Shown here one piece after another: positions 50,545-59,438 of a DNA stretch of 64,000 nt (position 1 is the stretch's first letter; each line of letters begins with the position of its first letter). Position numbers and translations under genes: made by a program. Origin of the DNA: an uncultured bacterium. Lineage in GTDB: Bacteria; Elusimicrobiota; Elusimicrobia; Elusimicrobiales; Elusimicrobiaceae. The stretch spans positions 1 to 64,000 of the forward strand of contig CASEWB010000011.1 of NCBI GenBank assembly GCA_949291545.1, given 5' to 3'. Below the pieces are notes generated by a model, which made no database searches, had not been told where the DNA came from, and was given only the letters and a program-made list of their open reading frames with translations.

Positions 50545-51905
50545 CTGCTGCAACCAAAAAACCGCGCAAGATTATTCGCCGAAAATTGTTTCATTTAACC
50601 AGCCCTATTTTTGTGGAAACGCTGCTGATTATGCTCACCGGCGCGGTGGACGTGCTTATGCTCAGCCGCTACTCGGACGAAACCGTCGCCGCGGGCGGCG
50701 TAGTGAACCAGCTGTTAAACTTGGTTTTTATTTTGTACGGCATCACCACGCTGGGTACTTCCGTGCTGTGCGCGCAGTATTTGGGCGCGCGGCAGAAAAA
50801 GAATGTATCCCAGGTCATTGGAGTATCCTTATTAGCCAACTTGTTGATGGGGCTGGTGGTCAGCGCGGGGTTGTTTTTCTTTGCACAGCCATCTTTAAAA
50901 TTGATGGGACTGAACGAAAACTTGATTGGATACGGCGTTTCGTATATGAAAATAGTCGGCGGGTTTTCGTTTTTGCAGGCGCTGTCTATGACTCTTTCCG
51001 CCATTTTAAGAAGCCACAACAAGGCCTATTATCCAATGTTTGTTACGTTGCTGATTAACCTGGTAAACGTAATAGGGAACTATTTCCTTATTTTTGGGAA
51101 TTGGGGCGCGCCTCGTTTGGGGATTACCGGCGCCGGCATTTCCACGTCCGTAAGCCGTTTAATAGCGGTTTGTTTGTTGGCTTATTTGTTGTTTAGCCGG
51201 GTGACGCCTTTCCCCGCGCTGAAACTCTTTAAACCCTTTCCGTGGGATAAAATCAAGAACTTGCTGATTATCGGGCTGCCGGCGGCGGGGGAACAGGTAT
51301 CTTATAATTTTTCGCAGGTATTGATAACCTATTTTTCCGTGATGCTCGGCACCGCCGCGCTGACGGCGCGCACCTATGCTATGAGCATTGTAATGTTTTC
51401 GTATGTGTTTTCGATTGCCATTGGGCAGGGGGCGGCGATATCCATTGGGCATTTAATCGGCGAGGACCGCGACAACGCGGCCTTTTCCGTAGAAAAATAT
51501 TCCATCAAACTGGCTATGGTGGTAACCGTGTGCATTTCCATTTTAACAGCTTTGGTGGGAACAAATATTTTTAAACTGCTTTCCACCAACCCGGAGGTAA
51601 TTTCCATCGGGGCGACGGTGTTGTATATCGATGTACTGTTGGAAATCGGCCGCGCCGTCAACATTACGTCGGTTAATTCGCTGAATGCGGCGGGGGACGT
51701 GATGTACCCGTTTATTTCGGGCGTAATTGTGATGTGGGGCGTGGCAACGCTGCTTTCCTATGTGTTGGGAATTTGGTGGGGTTGGGGGCTGAACGGCATT
51801 TGGCTGGCGATGGCGCTGGACGAAAATATCCGTGCCGCCGTTTTTGAACGCCGCTGGCGAAGCCGCAAATGGGAAAATAAAAGTTTTGCCCGCCGCCGCG
51901 CCTGA
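50541..51905 (+). CDS. MATE-family efflux transporter
   Basis: Inner-membrane multidrug/cation antiporter of 454 residues with about twelve hydrophobic helices. The N-terminal bundle starts after a basic tail (KKPRKIIRRK) with LFHLTSPIFVETLLIMLTGAVDVLML, and SVLCAQYLGARQ matches MatE-domain repeat 1. IGLPAAGEQVSYNFSQVLI and IGQGAAISIGHLIGEDRD mark repeat 2. Substrate unknown. The ATGA start overlaps the subtilase stop by 4 nt, so nadE, the subtilase and this transporter form one transcript. Confidence 0.92.
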   Translation: MTAATKKPRKIIRRKLFHLTSPIFVETLLIMLTGAVDVLMLSRYSDETVAAGGVVNQLLNLVFILYGITTLGTSVLCAQYLGARQKKNVSQVIGVSLLANLLMGLVVSAGLFFFAQPSLKLMGLNENLIGYGVSYMKIVGGFSFLQALSMTLSAILRSHNKAYYPMFVTLLINLVNVIGNYFLIFGNWGAPRLGITGAGISTSVSRLIAVCLLAYLLFSRVTPFPALKLFKPFPWDKIKNLLIIGLPAAGEQVSYNFSQVLITYFSVMLGTAALTARTYAMSIVMFSYVFSIAIGQGAAISIGHLIGEDRDNAAFSVEKYSIKLAMVVTVCISILTALVGTNIFKLLSTNPEVISIGATVLYIDVLLEIGRAVNITSVNSLNAAGDVMYPFISGVIVMWGVATLLSYVLGIWWGWGLNGIWLAMALDENIRAAVFERRWRSRKWENKSFARRRA

Positions 51906-51937
51906 CGGAAACGTTGCATATTTGCTAAAATATCCAT

Positions 51938-52432
51938 ATGACTGAAAATTCGTTTTACCGGGATTATGACGTCCCGCAGGATTTGCAATTTAAAACGGCC
52001 GATATTATCCGCATGGGGGGGCTGGAGTGTTCTGCACAGATTAGCCCCAAGTATTTTGCGGACGTGTTGGAAGCCCCCAATAAAATTACACAAGTAACGG
52101 TGGGGCTGGCGTTTTCTGTAGCTACAAATGAAATTTTGGTGCGCGGCAGCGTAACGGGCCAGCGCCAGGTGCAGTGTGCCCGCTGCCTGAAGACAACCGA
52201 ACAAAATTTTGCAGAAGAATTTTTGGAAACATATAGCAATAAGTCGGAAATAATTGATATAATGTTACTGGTAAGACAAACACTGGCTTTAACGGACGAT
52301 ATCCGTTTTTTATGCAAGCCCGATTGCAAGGGGCTTTGCCCCCAGTGCGGACAGGATTTAAATATCGCTCCGTGTGGGTGTAAGCCGGCGAATTTGTCGC
52401 CTTTTGCTGTGCTAAAAGGAAAATTTAAGTAA
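51938..52432 (+). CDS. DUF177 (YceD-like) protein
   Basis: A 164-residue protein of the YceD/DUF177 family, which is nearly always beside rpmF and is linked to 23S rRNA maturation. A core block is GSVTGQRQVQCARCLKTTEQNFAEEF. It ends with a Cys-rich region LCKPDCKGLCPQCGQDLN and CGCKP, consistent with zinc binding. A TAAAAT box (51926-51931) ends exactly 6 nt before the ATG, with no ribosome-binding site, so the transcript is probably leaderless. It is followed by rpmF, plsX, fabG, acpP and rnc, the classic order. Confidence 0.9.
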   Translation: MTENSFYRDYDVPQDLQFKTADIIRMGGLECSAQISPKYFADVLEAPNKITQVTVGLAFSVATNEILVRGSVTGQRQVQCARCLKTTEQNFAEEFLETYSNKSEIIDIMLLVRQTLALTDDIRFLCKPDCKGLCPQCGQDLNIAPCGCKPANLSPFAVLKGKFK

Positions 52433-52476
52433 CAATTCATTTTGAATTTTACTAGAGTAAAATAGGAGTTATACCA

Positions 52477-52686
52477 ATGCCCAATCCAAAGAAAAAACAC
52501 ACTCGTTCCCGCCGGGACATGAGAAGATCCCACAATTCCGGAGTAGAATTGCCGCAGCTCGTGGCCTGCCCGAATTGCCATTCTCCCAGACTGCCGCACA
52601 ACGTCTGCCCGACCTGCGGGTTCTATAAAGACAGAGTGGTTGTGGCCCAAAAAGCCAAAGCCGAAAAAGCTGAAGAAGCCAAATAA
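52477..52686 (+). CDS. rpmF: 50S ribosomal protein L32
   Basis: A 69-residue protein with MPNPKKKHTRSRRDMRRSHN at the N-terminus and a zinc-ribbon CPNC...CPTCGFY, the Cys4 form of L32. The tail is a short Lys/Ala/Glu-rich extension. TAGGAG precedes the ATG by 8 nt. The plsX ATG follows 9 nt after the stop. Confidence 0.97.
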   Translation: MPNPKKKHTRSRRDMRRSHNSGVELPQLVACPNCHSPRLPHNVCPTCGFYKDRVVVAQKAKAEKAEEAK

Positions 52687-52695
52687 CGGTTTATT

Positions 52696-53739
52696 ATGAA
52701 AATAGCCCTGGACGCTTTAGGCGGAGATTACGGCGCAACACCCAACGTGTTAGGCGCTTTGAAAGCCGCCAAGAATTTAGATCTTGAGATCATCTTGGTG
52801 GGGGACGAAGTTGTGCTGCGCCGGGAACTCCGTGCGTTGGGCTACGCGGACGTGCCTAAGAATATTTCTATCGTCCACGCTCCCCAAACCATTGATATGG
52901 GCGCGGAACCCGCCAAAGAATGCCGTAATAAAAAAGACGCCAGCATTGTTGTATGCGCGAACCTGGTCCGCAAAGGCCAGGCGGACGCATTTGTTTCCGC
53001 CGGTCATTCCGGTGCGGCAATGGTGGCGGCTTTGTTTGGTATGGGGCGCATTAAAGGCGTCCAGCGGCCGGCTATTGCCACGCCTATGCCCACTTTCAAG
53101 GGCGTAAGCTTGCTTTTGGACGGCGGCGCCAATGCCGACTGCAAACCCATTCACTTGCTGCAGTTTGCGGTAATGGGTTCCGCCTATATGCAGAAAGTGT
53201 TTGATATTCCGGCCCCGTCGGTGGGTGTATTGTCTATCGGCGAGGAAGAAACCAAAGGCAACTTTTTGGTCAAACACACCATTCCGCATATGCGCGAAAT
53301 CGGCGTGAACTTTAAAGGCACGGTAGAAGGGCGCGACGTCAATACCGGCGATACGGACGTGATTGTATGCGACGGATTTGTAGGAAACATCGTTTTGAAA
53401 ATGGCCGAAGGTTTGGCTAAAACGATGATCCAAATGATTAAGCGCGAAATTAAAAAACGTCCGCTGGCCATTTTAGGGGCGCTGTTAGCCAAAGGCGCTT
53501 TTAAAGCCGTTAAAAACCATACCAATCCGGACTGCTACGGCGGTGCCCCGTTAGTAGGGGTAAATGGTGTAGCGATTATTTCGCACGGCAAATCCAACGA
53601 TTTTGCCATCTATAACGCCATCAAAACGGCCGCGCGCTTGGTAGAAAAAGATTTCATTGGCGACATTGCCGCCAAAATTGCAGCGCTCAAACCTACGTTT
53701 GACGCAATTGAAAAAGAAATCCACCAGGAGGAAGCCTAA
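52696..53739 (+). CDS. plsX: Phosphate acyltransferase PlsX
   Basis: Converts acyl-ACP to acyl-phosphate for phospholipid synthesis. It has 347 residues. IALDALGGDYGATPNVLGAL at the start, DAFVSAGHSGAAMVAALF, LLDGGANADCKPIHLLQFA and ICDGFVGNIVLK-type VCDGFVGNIVLKMAEGL near the end are diagnostic. It lies between rpmF and fabG. The fabG start overlaps the plsX stop by one base (TAATG). Confidence 0.97.
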   Translation: MKIALDALGGDYGATPNVLGALKAAKNLDLEIILVGDEVVLRRELRALGYADVPKNISIVHAPQTIDMGAEPAKECRNKKDASIVVCANLVRKGQADAFVSAGHSGAAMVAALFGMGRIKGVQRPAIATPMPTFKGVSLLLDGGANADCKPIHLLQFAVMGSAYMQKVFDIPAPSVGVLSIGEEETKGNFLVKHTIPHMREIGVNFKGTVEGRDVNTGDTDVIVCDGFVGNIVLKMAEGLAKTMIQMIKREIKKRPLAILGALLAKGAFKAVKNHTNPDCYGGAPLVGVNGVAIISHGKSNDFAIYNAIKTAARLVEKDFIGDIAAKIAALKPTFDAIEKEIHQEEA

Positions 53740-54482
53740 TGGCGGATTTTAAAGGCAAAAACGTAATGATTACCGGGGCAACGCGGGGCATTGGCCTTGC
53801 GATTGCCGAAGAATTTGCCAAAGCCGGCGCCAATTTAGCTATTTGCGGGACCCGAGAAGAAGCTTTGGCCCAGGCGGCCCAAACGTTGGGCGCCTATGGG
53901 GCGAAGGTCTATACGCAAGTAGTAAATGTGGCCCATGCGCAAGACTGCGAAAGTTTTGTTGCCAATGCGGTAAAGGAATTGGGGTCTTTGGACGTGCTCG
54001 TCAATAATGCGGGCATTACCAAAGATAACCTGACTATCCGTATGAGCGAACAGGACTGGGACGACGTCATTGCCACCAATTTGAAAGGGACGTTTTTAAT
54101 GTCCAAAGCCGCTTTAAAAGTGATGTTCAAAAAAAGAAGCGGCAACATCGTAAACATTTCTTCCGTCGTGGGGGAAATGGGCAACGCCGGCCAGGCCAAC
54201 TATGTAGCCAGCAAGGCGGGCATTATCGGGCTGACCAAAACTTTTGCGAAAGAATTTGGTTCCCGCAATGTGCGCATTAATGCGGTGGCTCCCGGTTTTG
54301 TGCAAACCGCTATGACCGACGCTCTGCCCGAAGAAATAAGAGCCAAGGCATTGGAAGCCGTACCGCTGAAACGATTTGCTAAGACGCAGGACATCGCCAA
54401 AGCAGTAATGTTTTTGGCCAGCGAAGATGCTTCGTACATCACGGGGCATATTCTCGCCGTCAATGGCGGGCTTTATATTTGA
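53739..54482 (+). CDS. fabG: 3-oxoacyl-ACP reductase
   Basis: NADPH-dependent short-chain dehydrogenase of the fatty acid elongation cycle, 247 residues. The cofactor motif is MITGATRGIGLAIAEEFA, the NNAG motif is VLVNNAGIT, and the catalytic Ser-Tyr-Lys triad lies in IVNISSVVGEMGNAGQANYVASKAG. The C-terminus SYITGHILAVNGGLYI is typical of FabG. AGGAGG lies just before the ATG inside the end of plsX. fabH, fabD and fabF, frequent neighbours, are not present here. Confidence 0.96.
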   Translation: MADFKGKNVMITGATRGIGLAIAEEFAKAGANLAICGTREEALAQAAQTLGAYGAKVYTQVVNVAHAQDCESFVANAVKELGSLDVLVNNAGITKDNLTIRMSEQDWDDVIATNLKGTFLMSKAALKVMFKKRSGNIVNISSVVGEMGNAGQANYVASKAGIIGLTKTFAKEFGSRNVRINAVAPGFVQTAMTDALPEEIRAKALEAVPLKRFAKTQDIAKAVMFLASEDASYITGHILAVNGGLYI

Positions 54483-54526
54483 TTAAATACGTACAAGGGG
54501 AAGCCCTTTAATTATCGGAGGACAAA

Positions 54527-54772
54527 ATGTCTGTAGAAAACGTGCAAGAAAGAGTAAAAAATATCATTGTGGAACAATTGGGTGTGGAAGCCGACCAGGT
54601 GAAACCCGAAGCTCAGTTTGTGAATGATTTGGGCGCCGATTCCTTGGATACGGTAGAACTCATCATGGCTTTGGAAGACGAATTCGGTATTGAAATCCCG
54701 GATGAAAAAGCCGAAAAAATCAAAACCGTTGGCGAAACCATCGAATACATCGAACAAAACGCCAAAAAATAA
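54527..54772 (+). CDS. acpP: Acyl carrier protein
   Basis: An 81-residue acidic protein. The phosphopantetheine attachment Ser lies in [20 protein letters not shown], the classic AcpP motif. CGGAGG sits before the ATG at a good distance. It is preceded by fabG and followed by rnc after 2 nt. It carries the acyl chains used by plsX, fabG, lpxK-pathway acyltransferases and the thioesterase elsewhere in the window. Confidence 0.97.
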   Translation: MSVENVQERVKNIIVEQLGVEADQVKPEAQFVNDLGADSLDTVELIMALEDEFGIEIPDEKAEKIKTVGETIEYIEQNAKK

Positions 54773-54774
54773 AC

Positions 54775-55440
54775 GTGTACACGGATATAGAGCGTATCAT
54801 TGGATATAGCTTTAAAGATAAGGCTGTTTTAAAGGAAGCACTCACTCACAAGTCCTTTGCCGGGGAACACCGCAGCGCCAAACACAACGAGCGCTTGGAA
54901 TTCCTAGGGGACAGTATATTAGGCGCCATTGTTGCAGATTACATCTACAACCAATGCCCTCATGTAGAAGAGGGGGTGCTTTCTAAAATTAAGTCGAACT
55001 TAGTTTCCCGGCGCAACCTTTATCTTTGGGGCAAACAGCTGAACCTGGGCCAATATATGAGCCTGGGCCACGGCGAGCTGGCCACCGGCGGCCGGGAAAG
55101 GGACAGCATTATCTCCAACGCGGTGGAAGCTGTTATTGGCGCCGTCTATATAGACGGTGGCTACGCGGCGGCGGAAGCGGTTATTTTGCCTTGGGTTAAA
55201 ACCCAAGCGCTTACGCAGGACGCGCAAGATTTCAAAAGTGTGCTGCAGGAATTCCTGCAAAAACGCGGGCCGCATACCCCCGTTTATGAAGTAATTCAGA
55301 CCGTCGGCCCAGAACACAATAAAATCTTTACCGTTCGGGTAAGCTTGGACGGGAAAGAACTGGGCACCGGCAAAGGCCGCAACAAAAAATTGGCCGAACA
55401 GGCTGCCGCCCAGGCCGCTTTTGAACAGTTAAAAAAATAA
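54775..55440 (+). CDS. rnc: Ribonuclease III
   Basis: Double-stranded-RNA endonuclease for rRNA and mRNA processing, 221 residues. The nuclease signature NERLEFLGDSILG and the later catalytic SNAVEAVIGAVYIDGG are present. The C-terminal dsRNA-binding domain reads DFKSVLQEFLQKRGPHTPVYEV and ends GKGRNKKLAEQAAAQAAFEQL. It starts with GTG (54775), 2 nt after acpP, with no own ribosome-binding site, suggesting coupled translation. The acpP-rnc order is conserved in many bacteria. Confidence 0.96.
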   Translation: MYTDIERIIGYSFKDKAVLKEALTHKSFAGEHRSAKHNERLEFLGDSILGAIVADYIYNQCPHVEEGVLSKIKSNLVSRRNLYLWGKQLNLGQYMSLGHGELATGGRERDSIISNAVEAVIGAVYIDGGYAAAEAVILPWVKTQALTQDAQDFKSVLQEFLQKRGPHTPVYEVIQTVGPEHNKIFTVRVSLDGKELGTGKGRNKKLAEQAAAQAAFEQLKK

Positions 55441-55451
55441 CAGGAGAAATT

Positions 55452-57203
55452 ATGCTTCCGAACCCCAAGAACACAACGAAAGTGAATGTTCCGGCGGAAA
55501 GTAAACTGTCGGAAGCATTTTCCCTGCTTACCAAAAAACCGCTTATTACCTTAGCGGTTATTGCGGCGGTTCCAATCGTGCTGATGCTGGCTTTTACTTT
55601 TAAAAGCGGCTACACGCCCAGCAGCAAAAACAGTAAGTACGATAAAATTGTCGTCGTTAAAACTCCAACCGAAATTGCCGACGATGCTACCGACGCTCTG
55701 CAAAAAAAAGATACCCAAACTTTTCTAAATATCTTAAACGAGCAAACCAAGAACGACCCGAATATCGTCAACAGCAAAGGGGACCCGCTTATTGTGGCGG
55801 CGGCAACGTTTGGCAATTTGGAAGCCGTCCAGCAGCTTATTTTAAACGGGGCCGACGTCAACAAGGCCAACTCGTTTACCAAAGATACTGCCTTGCTGCG
55901 CAGCCTTTACGGCAATTTCCCGCAGATTACCCGCTTGCTGGTGTATTCCGGGGCGGATATTAATGCGAAAAACAACTACAACCATTCTCCTATGTATTTG
56001 GCTTTGGAAAAGAAACAGGCCGAATTTATTGATTTGTTCCTTTCCAGCGGGGTGCGGGAAGGGCTGAATACCGCCTATCTTTTCCGCGCCAGTGCCCAAA
56101 AAAACCCGATGGGCGTGTTGGCTATGTTGAAGGGCGGGATTGACCCAAACGTCAAAAACGAAAAAGGCAACACGCCGCTTATTATTTCCGCTTCGTTGGG
56201 GGACGTGCCCAGTGTGCAGTCCTTGATGGCTTACCGCGCCGATGTAAACGCCGCCAACAACGATGGCAACACTGCTTTAATTTACGCGGCTCGCTACAAT
56301 CACCCGGAAATTATCCGCGAACTTTTAAAACCGCAGACGATGCAAGCCCCGTTGGACGTAAATATGCAAAACAAGGCCGGGCAAACGGCTTTGTATTGGG
56401 GGGCCTCCAAAGGGTACGAAGAAGTAGTGCGCCGTTTGCTGGCGGCGGACGCGGACCCGACCATCGCCGCTAAAGACGGGTTGATCCCGTATATGGTGGC
56501 CCGCAAAAACAACCGGGGGCAGGTGCTTAAATGGTTTGATATGGATTTGACGCAAGTGAAAAACAGCGTGATCGAACAAGACAATGCGGCCCTGATTGCA
56601 CAGGCCAAGGTGGAAGGACGCGAATTGCCGCAATTGGCGGAGCAGACCACGGAAAAACCCGTGACGGAAGCGGATATTTTTACCGCCGCGCAGACGGGGG
56701 ATATGGAACTGGCCAAAAAAGTGATTGCCTTAAATAAGGCGGTGGTATTCAATAAAAATAAATCGGGCGAAACGCCGCTTTTGGTAGCTGTGGAAAATGG
56801 CCAAAAAGAAATGGTGACGTATCTGGTGAATAATATGTCGCGCTTGTTTGAATCGTCGCCTAAAGGGAATGCTTTCCATATTGCCGTGCGTACTCAAAAT
56901 ATGGATATGCTGCGGCATTTGGTCTCGCTGGCCCGCCAAGAAGGGCGGCTGGCCATGATGTTGGAATATCGTGTCGCCCCGCAAAAAAATGCCCAACCTA
57001 TGACGCCGCTTGGCTTTGCCGCGTTGTTATGCAATAAAGAAATCTACGATTATTTGGTATCTATTGGGGCCAAAACAGGCGGTATCAGCAAAAACGATAA
57101 TATTTTGGGGTACAAGACGCCAGCTGATATTATGGCCCAATGCAAAGCAAAAGTGTCCCAAGCCAAAACGCTCACCCGCTCGGCCCCGCGTCGCAGCCGT
57201 TAA
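55452..57203 (+). CDS. Membrane-anchored ankyrin-repeat protein
   Basis: A 583-residue protein. An N-terminal cytoplasmic stretch (about 30 residues) is followed by one transmembrane helix (LITLAVIAAVPIVLMLAFTF), then a large domain of about 11-12 ankyrin repeats, probably periplasmic by the positive-inside rule. Clear units are DPLIVAAATFGNLEAVQQLILNG-type, NTPLIISASLGDVPSVQSLM, NTALIYAARYNHPEIIRELL and QTALYWGASKGYEEVVRRLL. Ankyrin repeats mediate protein binding; no catalytic domain is seen. AGGAGA precedes the ATG, 11 nt after rnc, so it may be co-transcribed with the acpP-rnc operon. A paralogous ankyrin protein is at 59.4 kb. Confidence 0.9.
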   Translation: MLPNPKNTTKVNVPAESKLSEAFSLLTKKPLITLAVIAAVPIVLMLAFTFKSGYTPSSKNSKYDKIVVVKTPTEIADDATDALQKKDTQTFLNILNEQTKNDPNIVNSKGDPLIVAAATFGNLEAVQQLILNGADVNKANSFTKDTALLRSLYGNFPQITRLLVYSGADINAKNNYNHSPMYLALEKKQAEFIDLFLSSGVREGLNTAYLFRASAQKNPMGVLAMLKGGIDPNVKNEKGNTPLIISASLGDVPSVQSLMAYRADVNAANNDGNTALIYAARYNHPEIIRELLKPQTMQAPLDVNMQNKAGQTALYWGASKGYEEVVRRLLAADADPTIAAKDGLIPYMVARKNNRGQVLKWFDMDLTQVKNSVIEQDNAALIAQAKVEGRELPQLAEQTTEKPVTEADIFTAAQTGDMELAKKVIALNKAVVFNKNKSGETPLLVAVENGQKEMVTYLVNNMSRLFESSPKGNAFHIAVRTQNMDMLRHLVSLARQEGRLAMMLEYRVAPQKNAQPMTPLGFAALLCNKEIYDYLVSIGAKTGGISKNDNILGYKTPADIMAQCKAKVSQAKTLTRSAPRRSR

Positions 57204-57277
57204 CCGAAGTGAATTTTATAACGCCCGGTGCAAACAAGCGCCGGGCTTTTTTGTTATTTCTAAAAGGGGTTGATTTC

Positions 57278-57297
57278 TTTTTTTTTTTTGATAAATT
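57278..57297 (+). promoter_or_regulatory. T12 tract plus GATAAATTTTG promoter element of a pilin gene
   Basis: Twelve T residues (57278-57289) abut GATAAATTTTG, the same module as at 15918-15941 (T13). The TAAATT box (57292-57297) ends exactly 6 nt before an in-frame ATG at 57304. Confidence 0.55.
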
Positions 57298-57336
57298 TTG
57301 CATATGCAGCGGATTGATTCAAAAAGGATATTAAAA

Positions 57337-57852
57337 ATGAAAAGTTTTACTACACGCCGTTTAGGCGGTTTTACACTGATAGAATTGTTAGTGGTAGTGT
57401 TGATTATCGGCATTTTAGCGGCTATTGCGTTGCCGCAGTATCAAGTGGCGGTAGACAAGGCCCGTTTTACCGAAGTAATTAACATGACACATGCAATCAA
57501 AAATGCGATGGAAGTTTTTTATTTGGCCAATGGATCGTATCCGTTGCCTGGAGGAGCATGGGAACTTGATATTGATCTGCCGGATAAATGTGAACGCGTA
57601 AAAGGCGACAATACATTTAATTGTACAGACTCGTGGTACGATATGGGGAATACAACTGTAGACGGATATAATGGGGCACGCTATGCGGAAGGTGAGAAAG
57701 CCGCGCGCAACCGATATCGCATAATGACAGATCGTTCCGGTACGCCGGGGAAACGATATTGTTTTGCTTTGGATAAATCAGACCGCGCCCGCCGCTTATG
57801 CAAAGCCCTGGGCGGCACCAGTCAGGGTGGATTTTCTTTTGAATTGCCTTAA
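57337..57852 (+). CDS. Type IV pilin-like protein behind a T12 tract
   Basis: Prepilin of 171 residues. The leader MKSFTTRRLGG is followed by FTLIELLVVVLIIGILAAIA, giving cleavage after Gly11 with Glu at mature position 5. The body has NAMEVFYLANGSYPLPGG, common in pilins of this type, and four cysteines including KCERVKGDNTFNC and YCFAL...LCKALGG. The start at 57337 is preferred because AAGGA lies 8 nt upstream. An in-frame ATG at 57304, 6 nt after a TAAATT box, would add 11 residues if the mRNA is leaderless. Its promoter region is shared in sequence with the pilin at 15.9 kb. Confidence 0.88.
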   Translation: MKSFTTRRLGGFTLIELLVVVLIIGILAAIALPQYQVAVDKARFTEVINMTHAIKNAMEVFYLANGSYPLPGGAWELDIDLPDKCERVKGDNTFNCTDSWYDMGNTTVDGYNGARYAEGEKAARNRYRIMTDRSGTPGKRYCFALDKSDRARRLCKALGGTSQGGFSFELP

Positions 57853-57905
57853 TGTGTTTTACGGATTGAACTCTTTTTTGCAGAAAGGCAGGAACCACAA
57901 TAATC

Positions 57906-57943
57906 AAAAAGCCCCGCGTTTATTACAAGACGCGGGGCTTTTG
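57906..57943. terminator. Bidirectional terminator between pilin and asnS
   Basis: An AAAAGCCCCGCGT/ACGCGGGGCTTTT stem with a ~10-nt loop has T-runs on both strands, serving the two convergent genes. Confidence 0.85.
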
Positions 57944-57956
57944 ATACAAGCAAAAC

Positions 57957-59255
57957 TTACGGATGGATTTTGTCCATCATGCGCGGGAACGGAATCGTTT
58001 CGCGCACATGCTGCAGGCCGCAAATCCAGCGGACCATACGTTCAATGCCCATACCAAAGCCCGAGTGGGGGACGCTTCCGTAGCGGCGCAAGTCCAAATA
58101 CCAATCGTAGCCTTGAGGGTCTAGGCCTTGTTCTTTGATGCGGGCTAAAAGGGCGTCATAGTCGGCCTCTCTTTCGCTGCCGCCGATAATTTCGCCGGCG
58201 CCTTCGGGGCCGATTACGTCCACCGCCAGCACGACTTTGGGGTTTTTGGGGTCGCGCTTCATATAGAAAGCCTTGATGGCGGCCGGGTAGCGGTGAATCA
58301 TAATGGGGGTGTCGTAGTCTTCGCCCAGCAGGGTTTCTTCGTCGCCGCCGATATCGCCGCCCCAAGGGGTATTGTTGCCTTTTTTATGCAAAATTTCAAT
58401 GGCGTCGGTGTAGTCAATACGGGGGAACTTCTTTTCTACCGTAGCTTGGAGTTTGGTGGTATCGCGTTCCAGGATTTTCAAATCGTCGGCGCGGTTTTTA
58501 AGCACTTGGGCCACAATGTATTTGATAAAATCTTCGGCCAAGTCCATATTATCGTCCAAATCGTTGTAGGCTACTTCGGGTTCCACCATCCAGAATTCGG
58601 TCAAATGGCGGCGGGTTTTGCTTTTTTCGGCGCGGAAGGTGGGGCCAAAGCAGTAAGTGCGGCCCAACGCCATAGCCGAAGCTTCGCCATAGAGCTGCCC
58701 GCTTTGCGAGAGGAAAGCCTTCTCGCCGAAATAATCGGTTTCAAACAGCGTGCTGGTGCCTTCGCAGGCGGCGGGGGTTAAAATGGGCGAGTCGGACAGG
58801 ACAAACCCGTTTTTATGCAAGTATTCGCGAATGGCAAAAATGATTTCGTCGCGGATACGCAAAATGGCGGTTTGTTTGGCCGAGCGCAGCCACAAATGGC
58901 GGTAGTGCATCAAAAATTCCGGGCCGTGTTCTTTGGGGGAGATGGGGTAATCCTTGGCCATTTGCAGAACTTCCAGGTTCTTTACGCCCAATTCATATCC
59001 CAGCGGGGAGCGTTTATCTTCGCGCACGGTGCCGGTGATAATGATGGAAGATTCCTGGGTTACTTTGTCGCCCAGTTCAAATTGTTCGGGGGAAACATCC
59101 CCTTTAAACATAACGCACTGGATGATGCCGCTTCCGTCGCGCAGCTGCAAAAAGTGCAGTTTGCCGCTGGAGCGTTTGTTGTACAGCCAGCCTTTTAAAG
59201 TGATTTCTTGGCCTAGGTATTGGCCCACGTCTTTCACGCGATATTTGCTAGACAT
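57957..59255 (-). CDS. asnS: Asparaginyl-tRNA synthetase
   Basis: Class IIb synthetase of 432 residues. The N-terminal OB-fold anticodon-binding domain begins [19 protein letters not shown]. The catalytic domain has [25 protein letters not shown] (motif 2) and [15 protein letters not shown] (motif 3). The start at 59255 is chosen because GAGGGA precedes it and the OB domain then begins normally; the upstream frame is not protein-like. A TACAAT box lies near 59293. AsnS rather than AspS is inferred from the length and motif-2/3 context (no GAD-type insertion, which bacterial AspS has). Confidence 0.95.
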   Translation of the reverse strand: MSSKYRVKDVGQYLGQEITLKGWLYNKRSSGKLHFLQLRDGSGIIQCVMFKGDVSPEQFELGDKVTQESSIIITGTVREDKRSPLGYELGVKNLEVLQMAKDYPISPKEHGPEFLMHYRHLWLRSAKQTAILRIRDEIIFAIREYLHKNGFVLSDSPILTPAACEGTSTLFETDYFGEKAFLSQSGQLYGEASAMALGRTYCFGPTFRAEKSKTRRHLTEFWMVEPEVAYNDLDDNMDLAEDFIKYIVAQVLKNRADDLKILERDTTKLQATVEKKFPRIDYTDAIEILHKKGNNTPWGGDIGGDEETLLGEDYDTPIMIHRYPAAIKAFYMKRDPKNPKVVLAVDVIGPEGAGEIIGGSEREADYDALLARIKEQGLDPQGYDWYLDLRRYGSVPHSGFGMGIERMVRWICGLQHVRETIPFPRMMDKIHP

Positions 59256-59438
59256 AATTCCCTCTATAAAAAAATAAACGGAGTACTCGTATATTGTATC
59301 TTTTCTAAGAGGTTGTTTCAATGTGGAAACCGGTTAGAAAAATCTTTTTATGCCTTATTATATCTGTAGATGTAAACAGAAATTTTGCGCAAAAACGTAT
59401 TTTGGTGTAAAATGAAATATAGTCCAACAGGAAATTTT

